A stretch of 64,000 bases of DNA from Geomicrobium halophilum (lineage in GTDB: Bacteria > Bacillota > Bacilli > Bacillales > Marinococcaceae): assembly GCF_014207655.1 (NCBI RefSeq), contig NZ_JACHHJ010000004.1, positions 248,001 through 312,000 of the forward strand, given 5' to 3'. The translations under genes were made by a program, and so were the position numbers. Position 1 is the first letter of the stretch; each line of letters begins with the position of its first letter. The notes beneath the pieces were generated by a model. That model saw only the letters and a program-made list of their open reading frames with translations. It did not search any database and was not told the origin of the DNA. This document shows positions 45,751 to 61,052 of this stretch, one piece after another.

Positions 45751-47244
45751 CTATACATTCATCTTCCAATAACCCGACATACTTCTTAACTGATCTTTAA
45801 AGCTATTTACCCTTGTTTCTTCATCAATCACGGCACACTCGATATTCACCATTTCCGCGTAATCTTTTAGATCCTCTGCGTCTATTTCGAAAGACAAACA
45901 AGTATGATGAGCACCCCCGGCAGTAATCCAGGATTCTGTAGATACTTCCATCGATGGTGTCGGTTGCCATATAATCGTTGCTACAGGAAGATGCGGCATC
46001 GATTCATGGTTCTCAATGGCGTTTACTTTATTGACCACCAAGCGAAACCTTTCTCCCAAATCGATAACTGCTGCATTTACGGCTTCACCAGCCATTCCCT
46101 TAAATACCAATCGTGAAGGATCTTCCTTGCCACCCATCGTTAGTGGGTTCACCTGTATTTCTTGCTGTTCGCCTTCACCGGCGATTGTTGGGCAAACTTC
46201 GAGCATATGAGAGCCGATGATACTTTCTTCGCCCTTTTTCCAATGATACGTATAATCTTCCATAAACGACGTTTTCTTATTTCCCGATATGATTTTCATG
46301 ATCCGAACCAAGCCAGCTGTTTTCCAATCCCCTTCGCCGCCAAAACCGTATCCTTTTTCCATGAGACGCTGGATGGCCAAGCCGGGGAGTTGTTTCATTC
46401 CATTAAGGTCTTCAAAATTTGTTGTAAGCGCTTGATAGTTATTTTTTTCCAGAAAATGTTCTAAAGCGACCTCGATTTTAGCTTGTTCTTTGACTGCTTC
46501 CCATTGTTCTTCTTTGACTTGTTTTGAAATCTTGTATCGGCTTTCATATTCTTCTAGCGTTGATGCAAGATCTTCCTCTCGTAATTGTCCAATCTCGTCA
46601 ACAATTTCCCCGATTCCGTGCGCATGCACTTTCCAGCCAAATTTTACCTCAGCTTCAACTTTATCGCCCTCAGTTACTGCAACATTCCGCATAATGCCTC
46701 CGAAACGGGCAATTTTCAAATGTTGACCTTCTGCATGAGCAGCGGCTACATTCATCCATTTTCCGATCCTTTGTAAAACATCTTCATCATCCCAATGACC
46801 GGTGATAATTTTTCTCGGTATGTTCAACTTCTCTGTAATGAAACCAAATTCGCGGTCACCATGCGCGGATTGGTTGATATTCATAAAATCCATATCGATG
46901 GATTCCCATGGAACTTCTTTATGATATTGGGTATGAAAATGTAGCAAAGGTTTACCCAATTGTTTTAATCCGGCAATCCACATTTTCGCCGGGGAAAATG
47001 TGTGCATCCAAGTGATCACCCCGGCACATTGATCATAAGCGTTTGCTTGTAACAATGTCTTTCTTATTTCATCGGAAGTTTTCATTACTCCTTTGAATTC
47101 TATACTTTGCTGAACAGATCCGGATTCATTCATCCGCTTTACGATCTGCTCGGAATTGGCTTGCACTTCCTTAATGGCATCTTGTCCGTATAAGTTCTGA
47201 CTTCCGGTTAAGAACCAAATTGAATATTTTCGATTGTCCGACAT
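45751..47244 (-). CDS. araA: L-arabinose isomerase
   Basis: A 497-residue isomerase converting L-arabinose to L-ribulose. The N-terminus WFLTGSQNLYGQDAI is diagnostic, with CAGVITWMHTFSPAKMWIAG, HFHTQYHKEVPWE and GEGDWKTAGLVRIMK. Metal-binding Glu and His residues are in YGFGGEGDWK and MLEVCPTIA, and the C-terminal half has WITAGGAHHTC. Length and all motifs fit AraA. It is the second gene of abfA-araA-araB. Confidence 0.96.
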   Translation of the reverse strand: MSDNRKYSIWFLTGSQNLYGQDAIKEVQANSEQIVKRMNESGSVQQSIEFKGVMKTSDEIRKTLLQANAYDQCAGVITWMHTFSPAKMWIAGLKQLGKPLLHFHTQYHKEVPWESIDMDFMNINQSAHGDREFGFITEKLNIPRKIITGHWDDEDVLQRIGKWMNVAAAHAEGQHLKIARFGGIMRNVAVTEGDKVEAEVKFGWKVHAHGIGEIVDEIGQLREEDLASTLEEYESRYKISKQVKEEQWEAVKEQAKIEVALEHFLEKNNYQALTTNFEDLNGMKQLPGLAIQRLMEKGYGFGGEGDWKTAGLVRIMKIISGNKKTSFMEDYTYHWKKGEESIIGSHMLEVCPTIAGEGEQQEIQVNPLTMGGKEDPSRLVFKGMAGEAVNAAVIDLGERFRLVVNKVNAIENHESMPHLPVATIIWQPTPSMEVSTESWITAGGAHHTCLSFEIDAEDLKDYAEMVNIECAVIDEETRVNSFKDQLRSMSGYWKMNV

Positions 47245-47268
47245 GAATTGTTACACCTCTATTTTGAA

Positions 47269-48795
<1,527 letters not shown>

Positions 48796-48956
48796 TCACA
48801 CCCTAACTCAGAAATAATCAGAAAACACCCACAAAAATCTAAAATTCTAATATTTAATAAATTCATATACGCATTTCATAGCATCTTGGGTTTGCATAAG
48901 TCCTTTTTATGTATCACTTCCTTCTCAGAGTATAGAGAAAAACACTAAAAATAAAC

Positions 48957-48972
48957 ACTTGTACGTATAAGT
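48957..48972. promoter_or_regulatory. AraR-type operator for the abfA-araA-araB operon
   Basis: ACTTGTACGTATAAGT, a near-perfect palindrome with the core TTGTACGTA, lies 168 bp upstream of abfA and 115 bp upstream of araR. It shares its core with the sites at 34835 and 49043. Confidence 0.65.
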
Positions 48973-49042
48973 TATTATTATTGAAACACACCAAAATGAA
49001 TAATGCAATCGCTTTCTTGTTATTTTTTATCTTTTTCGATTT

Positions 49043-49058
49043 AATTGTACGTTCAAGT
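49043..49058 (+). promoter_or_regulatory. AraR-type operator at the araR promoter
   Basis: AATTGTACGTTCAAGT lies immediately before a TATACT -10 element (49063-49068), 28 bp upstream of the araR start. This position allows autorepression, as known for AraR in B. subtilis. Confidence 0.65.
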
Positions 49059-49086
49059 TTGGTATACTCTAGTAGCGAGGTGAACC

Positions 49087-50190
49087 ATGACTGCTAAATA
49101 TAAACAAATCAAACAGCATATTAAATCAAAAATTCTTGATGGATCTTTTCAACCTCATCAAAAACTTAACTCTGAATATGAATTCGTTGAGGAATTTCAA
49201 GTTAGCCGCCATACAATTAGACAAGCGATCGGGGAATTAGTGAGTGAAGGATGGCTTTATAGAAATCATGGGGTAGGTACGTTTTGTGCGGATCGCTCCA
49301 ACATGGTTAATAATCCTTCACGCAAAAATATTGCAATCATTACAACCTACATCTCCGATTATATTTTCCCGCATTTAATTCGCGGGGCGGAGAGTTATCT
49401 GAGCGATAAAGGCTACAATGTGATGATTTTCAGTACAAATAATGAGTTTGAAAAAGAAAAACTTGCACTTGAAAATATCTTAACCCAACAAGTAGACGGG
49501 GTGATTATCGAGCCTACAAAAAGTGCTTTTTCCAATCCAAATTTAAGTTATTATTTAAATCTGGAGAACTCCAATATTCCTTATGTTATGTTTCACGCCT
49601 ATTATGAAGAATTGGATCCATTTAGCTTAACATTAAATGACGAAGCGGCAGGTTTTTTAATTACGGAACATCTGATTAGGCGTGGACACAAAAATATTAT
49701 TGGTGCTTTTAAAAATGATGACACCCAAGGCATTCAGCGGATGAAGGGGTTTTTCAAGGCGCATCGTAAACACAATTGCCGAATAGACCCTTCCTTGTTA
49801 ATTACGTACTCTACATTGGAAAAAAATGATAAATCCGTACGAGAAGTTGGTAAACTTTTGAAGCGCAATGATAATAAGCCGACGGGTATTGTGGCTTATA
49901 ACGATGAACTGGTGATTAAGCTTTTGAAAGTCCTTCGATCGCATCAACTTAGTGTCCCTGACGACATTTCCATCCTGGGTATTGATGATTCCCATTTTAC
50001 GGAAGCTACCGAGATTAAGTTTTCTTCCGCCAAGCACCCAAAAGAAAAGTTAGGACAAGATGCAGCGAAAATGATTGTTGATTTAATCGAAGGTCGGGAC
50101 AGGGAAGTCGATTCCATCGTTTATGAACCTGAACTGGTTTTAAGAAATTCTTCCAAGGACCTTACTGCTGCCACGACAACAACCATATAA
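49087..50190 (+). CDS. araR: Arabinose operon repressor AraR
   Basis: A 367-residue chimeric regulator: an N-terminal GntR-type winged helix (AKYKQIKQHIKSKILDGSFQ, then SRHTIRQAIGELVSEGWLYR) fused to a LacI/GalR-type sugar-binding domain (KNIAIITTYISDYIFPHLIR, then VDGVIIEPTKS, IVAYNDELVIKLLKV and SILGIDDSHF). That combination is characteristic of AraR, which releases its operators when arabinose is bound. GAGGTG stands four bases before the ATG. It is divergent from abfA-araA-araB, and AraR-type palindromes precede both transcripts as well as araD and the GatD-like gene. Confidence 0.94.
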   Translation: MTAKYKQIKQHIKSKILDGSFQPHQKLNSEYEFVEEFQVSRHTIRQAIGELVSEGWLYRNHGVGTFCADRSNMVNNPSRKNIAIITTYISDYIFPHLIRGAESYLSDKGYNVMIFSTNNEFEKEKLALENILTQQVDGVIIEPTKSAFSNPNLSYYLNLENSNIPYVMFHAYYEELDPFSLTLNDEAAGFLITEHLIRRGHKNIIGAFKNDDTQGIQRMKGFFKAHRKHNCRIDPSLLITYSTLEKNDKSVREVGKLLKRNDNKPTGIVAYNDELVIKLLKVLRSHQLSVPDDISILGIDDSHFTEATEIKFSSAKHPKEKLGQDAAKMIVDLIEGRDREVDSIVYEPELVLRNSSKDLTAATTTTI

Positions 50191-50321
50191 TCCCCTCTTC
50201 CCAACCCATGGTGTTACTCTTATAACCTTCTAATCTTCCAATTCTGGATAAATTAATAACATTGTGATGGTAATTGGATCAAGCATGATTTTTTTGCAGG
50301 CGATCATCGACTCGTTATTTT

Positions 50322-50357
50322 AACGGACAGTGGTTTCCCCATTGTCCGTTTTCTTTA
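50322..50357 (+). terminator. Rho-independent terminator of araR
   Basis: AACGGACAGTGG and CCATTGTCCGTT form a stem with a short loop, followed by TTTTCTTT, about 130 bp after the araR stop. Confidence 0.75.
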
Positions 50358-50588
50358 ATCAAAACTTAAACGCAACCTCTCGATATTATAAACTCGAGTT
50401 TCGCGCCCCAAAGAAAAAGGGATTCCAGCTGCACAAATGATATGAAAACCCTAATATGCCAGTCCTTTTGTAAACTTCCATTTTAACCCTGCAAACGACA
50501 TTATGCTTTCAAAAAACTGATTTACCAAAAATGTAAATATTTCACAGAGTTCCCATTGCTTATGGCACGTTTGGTGGAGTGCGAAGAT

Positions 50589-50628
50589 AATAAAAGAGAC
50601 ACGGGGGAGTGGCCTCGCGTCTTTTATT
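50589..50628 (-). terminator. Terminator hairpin after the galactoside regulator
   Basis: AATAAAAGA and TCTTTTATT, with an inner G/C-rich pairing (GACGCGAGG with CCCCGTGTC on the minus strand), form a hairpin 52 bp after the stop of the LacI-type gene. The intervening 50360-50588 shows no other feature. Confidence 0.55.
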
Positions 50629-50679
50629 GGGATCGTATAACAGCTTTTCTCGACCTATAAAATGATTATTTTTCCACCC

Positions 50680-52747
<2,068 letters not shown>

Positions 52748-52767
52748 GTGGCGACCTCCTTCAGTCC

Positions 52768-55965
<3,198 letters not shown>

Positions 55966-56018
55966 TCACAGAAGTAGAATTCATTTCTCTCGAGTAGCGC
56001 ACTGATCAAAAGTGTAGA

Positions 56019-56210
56019 TTACATAGCAATGGCATCTTGTAAATTCAAATTTTCTTTGTATTCTTTGATGCCTCCACCATGTACAAAGTTGTTAAGTAGG
56101 CTTATGTAAGTACCATTATCTTTTGGGCCACGGGCGAATTCTACATGCTTGGTTTCTAATCCGACCAATATCATTACACATTCGCTCATTTCCGATTTGG
56201 CAACACTCAT
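56019..56210 (-). CDS. Doubtful small open frame (63 residues)
   Basis: A 63-codon frame (for example FARGPKDNGTYISLLNNFVH, then GGGIKEYKENLNLQDA) lies in the gap between melA and lacZ. The composition is protein-like but no Shine-Dalgarno sequence precedes the ATG and I recognise no family. It could be a real small gene or a leftover of a longer one. The rest of the 55858-56320 gap shows only the hairpin at 56287. Confidence 0.25.
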   Translation of the reverse strand: MSVAKSEMSECVMILVGLETKHVEFARGPKDNGTYISLLNNFVHGGGIKEYKENLNLQDAIAM

Positions 56211-56286
56211 TTTGTAATGATGTTTAATATCCTTGCATCCTTATAGGATAGGCATTTTTTTATAACAGACATTTCAACTATAAATA

Positions 56287-56310
56287 GTGGGAGTGGGTAA
56301 CCCAACTCCC
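56287..56310 (-). terminator. Possible terminator after melA
   Basis: On the minus strand GGGAGTTGGGT and ACCCACTCCC form a stem about 10 bases after the melA stop, followed by the modest T-rich ACTATTTATAG. It could end or attenuate the importer-melA transcript before lacZ. Confidence 0.45.
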
Positions 56311-56320
56311 TTCGTTCACC

Positions 56321-57622
56321 TTATTTGTATTCCGGCAGCCAATCGCCATGTGCTTCAAACAAATCATCACAGAGAGAACGAATGTCATCCATCGATAATT
56401 CTGCAGACGTATGCGGATCAAGCATGGCCGCCTGATATACAGGCTCTTTCTTTCGTGTACGATTCGCTTCCATCGTCAAAAGCTGCGTATTTATATTCGT
56501 TCGATTCAGTGCTGCCAACTGTTCTGGTAAACGACCGACATAAGTTGGAGAAACTCCATTCCGATCTACCAAGCAAGGAACTTCGACTACTGCTTCTCGC
56601 GGCAAGTTCTCAATCAAGCCACCTGAATTCGGCACATTACCGCCAATTTTAACTGACTGATCGGTTTCCATTGCTTTAATAATTCGAGAGGCATATTCAT
56701 CTGAACGCTCGTGTGTAACTGATTCATCGTTGATCAGTTGGTCTCTTCGCTTTTCCCAATCGGCAATTTGGGCTTCACAGCGGCGCGGATATTCATCCAA
56801 AGGAATATTGAAGCGATCAATCAATTCCGGATAAGCTGATTTAATAAAATAAGGATGATACTCTGCATTATGTTCCGATGATTCCGTAACATAGTAACCG
56901 AACTTGTCCATCAATTCAAAACGTACCATGTCATCATGTTTGCTTTGCTGTTTTTCTCGAGCACGCCTTTTGATCTCCGGGTATAAATCTTCGCCATAGC
57001 GGCTCACTTCCAATAGCCAGGCCATATGATTAATCCCGGCAATCTTTGATTTGACGCCTTCTTGGGACATATCCAAACGCTCAAAAAGTTCTGGTACACA
57101 AGCTTGCACGCTGTGGCAAAGCCCAACGATATCAATTTTGCTCTCACCCGCGACAATACCGGTTAATGCTGCCATCGGATTGGTATAATTCAAGAGCAAG
57201 GCATCCGGACATACCTCTTCCATCTCTTCGGCAAAACCAAGCATCACCGGGGCCGTGCGCAATGTCCGAAACAGGCCGCCAATCCCGATCGTATCCCCAA
57301 TCGTCTGCCGCAACCCATATTTTTTTGGTATCTCAAAATCGATCACTGTCGATGGCCGGTATCCCCCGACCTGTATGGCATTGATCACATAAGATGAACC
57401 ACGCAGGGCTTCCTTACGATCCAAATACTTTTCAATCGCCACATCTGCATTCAATTGCTTTTTTAAGTGTTGAAGGAGCTGAAAAGATTCGTCCAGCCGT
57501 TTCTCATCAATATCATACAACGCAAATTCCATACCCTGTAACGCCGGTGAAAGCATGCAATCGCCCAATAGATTTTTCACAAATACGGTACTTCCTGCAC
57601 CTATAAATGTTAATTTTGACAT
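56321..57622 (-). CDS. melA: Alpha-galactosidase (GH4, MelA)
   Basis: A 433-residue GH4 glycosidase that uses NAD+ and Mn2+ to open alpha-galactosides such as melibiose or raffinose. It has the dinucleotide motif FIGAGSTVFVKNLLGD, the GGYRPSTVIDFEIPKKYGL loop, the Mn-ligand Cys in VGLCHSVQ, and the His in GINHMAWLLEV. Length fits MelA-type proteins. It is encoded 52 bp after a melC-like permease gene, the order msmE-amyD-amyC-melA known from B. subtilis. No signal peptide, so it acts on imported sugars. Confidence 0.94.
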   Translation of the reverse strand: MSKLTFIGAGSTVFVKNLLGDCMLSPALQGMEFALYDIDEKRLDESFQLLQHLKKQLNADVAIEKYLDRKEALRGSSYVINAIQVGGYRPSTVIDFEIPKKYGLRQTIGDTIGIGGLFRTLRTAPVMLGFAEEMEEVCPDALLLNYTNPMAALTGIVAGESKIDIVGLCHSVQACVPELFERLDMSQEGVKSKIAGINHMAWLLEVSRYGEDLYPEIKRRAREKQQSKHDDMVRFELMDKFGYYVTESSEHNAEYHPYFIKSAYPELIDRFNIPLDEYPRRCEAQIADWEKRRDQLINDESVTHERSDEYASRIIKAMETDQSVKIGGNVPNSGGLIENLPREAVVEVPCLVDRNGVSPTYVGRLPEQLAALNRTNINTQLLTMEANRTRKKEPVYQAAMLDPHTSAELSMDDIRSLCDDLFEAHGDWLPEYK

Positions 57623-57674
57623 TAATATTCACCTCTTAATGAAATTTATGATTTGCTAGTTTTGATAAACAACA

Positions 57675-58571
57675 TTATTCCTTCATCCCTGTATTGGCAA
57701 ACCCTTGCACAAAATGACGTTGGAAGATGAAAAAGACAATGAGGATAGGGATAATAGATATTAAGGTCATGCTCATCATCAAAGTCCAATCAACGAAATA
57801 TTCCCCTTCTGCCATAACCATACCAACAGGCAAAGTATACATACTGCTATCTGTAGAGACTACAAGCGGGTAAATGAGATCGTTCCATCTGAACATGAAG
57901 GTAAATATGATCAATATGGCAATCAAAGGTTGGACATTGGGCAGAATGATCTTGAGAAAAATCTTAAATTCCCCAGCCCCGTCAACTCTAGCAGCTCGAA
58001 TCATTTCGTCCGGGATAGAAAGCATATATTGTCTGGCTAAAAACAAACCGAATGCTTCCGCGGCAGTAGGAATAATCAATCCAGCATACGTGTTAATCCA
58101 ACCTAATTCATTTAATATGAAGAAATTAGGAAGAACAATGATGTGTGCCGGAACCATTAAAGTAGCAAGTACAAGTACAAACAAAATGTTTCGACCCCTA
58201 AACTTATACTTGGCAAAAGCATACCCAGCAAGCAAATTGATAAAAACTGTGAGAATCACCGCAAAGAAAGCAACGATGATACTGTTCACCAAATAATCCA
58301 TATAGGGAACGACTTGGAATAATTCTTGGAAATTCTCCCATGTAAACGTTCGCGGAATAAAATTCGTATCTCCTGACATTGCTTCTCCACTCGTTTTAAA
58401 TGCTGTTGAAAGCATCCATAGAAAAGGGATCAAGAAAATAAACGCGATAATGCAGAGGAAGAAAAATGAAATTTTATTCGTTTCTTTCCATTCTTTCTTC
58501 ATTGATTGAAATTTTCGGTTGAAGGTTGAAGAGATTGATTTATTTTCGTTTGTAGGTGCTTTTGAATTCAT
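57675..58571 (-). CDS. Alpha-galactoside ABC transporter permease (MelC/AmyC-like)
   Basis: A 298-residue MalG-type permease with six helices: FFLCIIAFIFLIPFLWMLST at the N-terminus, the EAA loop MIRAARVDGAGEFKIFLKII, and the C-terminus FFIFQRHFVQGFANTGMKE. The ATG at 58571 follows GGGGAGGGAG and overlaps the stop of the preceding permease gene (TAATG), so translation is coupled. It should import raffinose-type or melibiose-type sugars together with the proteins encoded at 58571-60784. Confidence 0.88.
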   Translation of the reverse strand: MNSKAPTNENKSISSTFNRKFQSMKKEWKETNKISFFFLCIIAFIFLIPFLWMLSTAFKTSGEAMSGDTNFIPRTFTWENFQELFQVVPYMDYLVNSIIVAFFAVILTVFINLLAGYAFAKYKFRGRNILFVLVLATLMVPAHIIVLPNFFILNELGWINTYAGLIIPTAAEAFGLFLARQYMLSIPDEMIRAARVDGAGEFKIFLKIILPNVQPLIAILIIFTFMFRWNDLIYPLVVSTDSSMYTLPVGMVMAEGEYFVDWTLMMSMTLISIIPILIVFFIFQRHFVQGFANTGMKE

Positions 58572-59452
58572 TACTCTTTCTCCCTCCCCAACCACAGACT
58601 AATGCCGCTAATAGCCAGTACTAGAATAAATTGAACAACCCCTAATGCTGCACCATAGCCCATAGCTCCTTCTTCAAATGAGGCTCTGAATATATAGTTG
58701 ATCAAAATCATTGTAGAATTTCCCGGTCCACCGCTCGTCATGGTATAGACTAAATCAAAAGCCATAATGGTATTGATTACTAAAATGATCACAACAAAAA
58801 CGGTTGTTGGTTTCAAAAGGGGCAATGTAACATTCCAAAATTGCTGCCACTTATTTGCGCCATCTATTTGCGCAGATTCATAGAGATTTTCTGGGACGTT
58901 TTGAACCCCTGCTAAATAAATGACTAAACTATACCCTGCTTGTACCCATATCATTGCTATGATTACAGCTGGCATCGCTAAAGTTGTCGATCCCAGCCAA
59001 TCGGGATTCACTCCTATATAACCCAGCCATTCATTAATCAGACCAAAATCCGGATTAAACATCCACACCCATATAAGAGCTGTTGCTACCATTGAAACAA
59101 CGACAGGCATGAAGAAAATGGCCCTGAAAAATGCTCGAAATGGTGTTTTCATTCTGAGGAGCAATGCTCCCCCGATCCCTAAAGCTGCACTGATGGGTAC
59201 AACACCTATTGTGAAATATAAAGTATTTCCTAAAGCTGTCCAAAACAGGGAGTCAAAAAACAATTCAGTGTAGTTGCTCAAGCCAATAAAGGATGGATCC
59301 CCAATAATATTCCATTCATGGAAGCTGATAAAGAAAATAAAGATAATGGGAGCAATCATAAATGTAAAGAATAGAATAATATTCGGTGTCAGAAATACAT
59401 AAGGAGTTATTCTTAGTTTATTTTTTTGAAACCAACTGTACACAGCCGTCAT
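58571..59452 (-). CDS. Alpha-galactoside ABC transporter permease (MelD/AmyD-like)
   Basis: A 293-residue MalF-type permease: first helix YVFLTPNIILFFTFMIAPII, the EAA loop NLYESAQIDGANKWQQFWNV with TLPLLKPTTVFV, and YGAALGVVQFILVLAISGIS at the end. AAGGAG precedes the ATG by eight bases. It forms the channel with the MelC-like permease and belongs to a four-gene operon with the binding protein and melA. Confidence 0.88.
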   Translation of the reverse strand: MTAVYSWFQKNKLRITPYVFLTPNIILFFTFMIAPIIFIFFISFHEWNIIGDPSFIGLSNYTELFFDSLFWTALGNTLYFTIGVVPISAALGIGGALLLRMKTPFRAFFRAIFFMPVVVSMVATALIWVWMFNPDFGLINEWLGYIGVNPDWLGSTTLAMPAVIIAMIWVQAGYSLVIYLAGVQNVPENLYESAQIDGANKWQQFWNVTLPLLKPTTVFVVIILVINTIMAFDLVYTMTSGGPGNSTMILINYIFRASFEEGAMGYGAALGVVQFILVLAISGISLWLGREKE

Positions 59453-59491
59453 TGTTCAAACTCCTTTTACGTTTGTTTTACTTTAATCACT

Positions 59492-60784
59492 TTAATCTTT
59501 GATAATAGAATCAATTTCTTCTTCAAGAGAATTTGCCACATCTTCCGGGGTTTCTTCATACACAAGCAAATTTTCCATTTGATCAGCAATGACCTGATTG
59601 ATCTCGTTAAATTCAGGTATTGTCATTGTTTGCGCCATGTGCTCCGGAACCGTTTCAGCCTGTTCAAGAAATACTTCCATCGCTTCAATTGAATCAGGAT
59701 CGTCAAAATCATAGTCAATTTCATCATCAACGTCTGTTCTACCAGGGATAAAGATGCCCTCTTCGGCAAACGCCATATTATTGTCAGCTTCCCCTAAAAA
59801 CTCTAGAAATTTTTTGCCTTCTTCAGGTTGTGGTGCATTCTCGGGGATTGCCACTGCATTTCCTCCCATATCCGATGCTGACTGTTCTCCTTGAGGCATG
59901 AATGTCACCTCCCATTCGAATTCAGTACTTTCTTCGTATTCCGGGATCATCCAATTGCCATCGATAAGCATCCCGGCAGTCCCCGAAGTAAAGAGCAAGT
60001 TAGGGTCATCCCCACCGCGTGCACTATTTCCTACTGACATGTGATTTTGATACATTTCTTGAATCTGACGCAAGGTGTCAACTCCATCTTCGGTGTTTAC
60101 CGTCGCTTCCGATAAGTCATTAGAAAAAATCGACACACTATTCTGGTAAAATAGGGGGAGAATACGGTAAGCACTTCCTTCATCCCAAGAATAGGCAAGT
60201 CCATAATTCGCAAGATCATGCTCTTGAAGTTGCTGGGAAACATCAAACAGTTCTTCCCAGGTCCAGGCTTCATCAATCTGATTCGGGGGTTCAATCCCTA
60301 ATTCATCCATATACGTTTTGTTGTAAAATAAGGCAAGTGTATCGGTATGATGCGGCATTCCATATATGGCATCTCCTTGGCTAACCGCTTCCAATAAACT
60401 GGGATTAAATTGTTCTATATTATCTTCATAGATATCGCTTACATCAAGCAATGCATCTTCTCCCAAATATTCACCCAACTGCTGATATTGGATTCTTATC
60501 AGATCCGGCGCATCGTCAGCGGCAATTCGTATCTTCGCTTGCATGTGAATATCATCACCTGGCATAGGATGCGCATCAATTTTGATACCGGGATTTTCCT
60601 CTTCGAATTGCTGAAATTGTTCTTGAAATGCCCTTTCTTCACTATCAGAACTTGACCAGTACATAAAATCCAATACGACCTCGTCTTCTGATTCCTGATC
60701 AGCTCCTTCGCCATTTGGGCTGCATCCAATAAGGACTGCAGGAAGAAGAACGTTTAATATTTTTGCACTCCACATTTTTGACAT
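59492..60784 (-). CDS. Alpha-galactoside-binding lipoprotein (MelE/MsmE-like)
   Basis: A 430-residue solute-binding protein of family 1. The signal peptide ends in lipobox VLIGC at about residue 21, followed by an acidic linker (NGEGADQESEDEV). The mature part has FMYWSSSDSEERAFQEQFQQ and YGMPHHTDTLALFYNKTYMD. It is the first gene of the importer-melA operon, and a dyad with a cre-like centre lies about 100 bp upstream. No ATPase gene accompanies it, so a shared MsmX-type ATPase is expected. Confidence 0.88.
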   Translation of the reverse strand: MSKMWSAKILNVLLPAVLIGCSPNGEGADQESEDEVVLDFMYWSSSDSEERAFQEQFQQFEEENPGIKIDAHPMPGDDIHMQAKIRIAADDAPDLIRIQYQQLGEYLGEDALLDVSDIYEDNIEQFNPSLLEAVSQGDAIYGMPHHTDTLALFYNKTYMDELGIEPPNQIDEAWTWEELFDVSQQLQEHDLANYGLAYSWDEGSAYRILPLFYQNSVSIFSNDLSEATVNTEDGVDTLRQIQEMYQNHMSVGNSARGGDDPNLLFTSGTAGMLIDGNWMIPEYEESTEFEWEVTFMPQGEQSASDMGGNAVAIPENAPQPEEGKKFLEFLGEADNNMAFAEEGIFIPGRTDVDDEIDYDFDDPDSIEAMEVFLEQAETVPEHMAQTMTIPEFNEINQVIADQMENLLVYEETPEDVANSLEEEIDSIIKD

Positions 60785-60884
60785 TTGAGATCTCCTTTTT
60801 TGATTCTATTTCATCAAATGCCTGACCACGCTCACAATAAAATATTTTTTTAGTAATCATTTACTTATATTTTTACTGTTCTAG

Positions 60885-60912
60885 CCTATTGAGAAATCGT
60901 TTGCAATAGGCA
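60885..60912 (-). promoter_or_regulatory. Dyad with cre-like centre upstream of the melibiose operon
   Basis: GCCTATTG and CAATAGGC are perfect 8-bp arms around a centre that, with two arm bases, reads TGCAAACGATTTCT (minus strand, 60906-60893). This centre resembles a CcpA cre site (TGWAANCGNTNWCA) with two mismatches. The whole could be an operator for the LacI-type regulator at 50680-51678, a cre, or both. Confidence 0.5.
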
Positions 60913-61052
60913 CCTGTTATTTAATTTGCTTTAACAAATGTTCTAAAATATATTAATGGAGCAGCGGAATCTTGTTTATGATCCCACTTTCCTTCAAAAA
61001 GATCCCCAAAAGCCCTCTTAGCAATACTAGTTTCGATTCTCTAGCTATTAAA

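Noticed and set aside
60932-60945. Possible second LexA box upstream of the melibiose operon (AGAACATTTGTTAA on the minus strand)
   Set aside because: The second half-site is GTTA instead of GTTC, and the genes have no SOS link.
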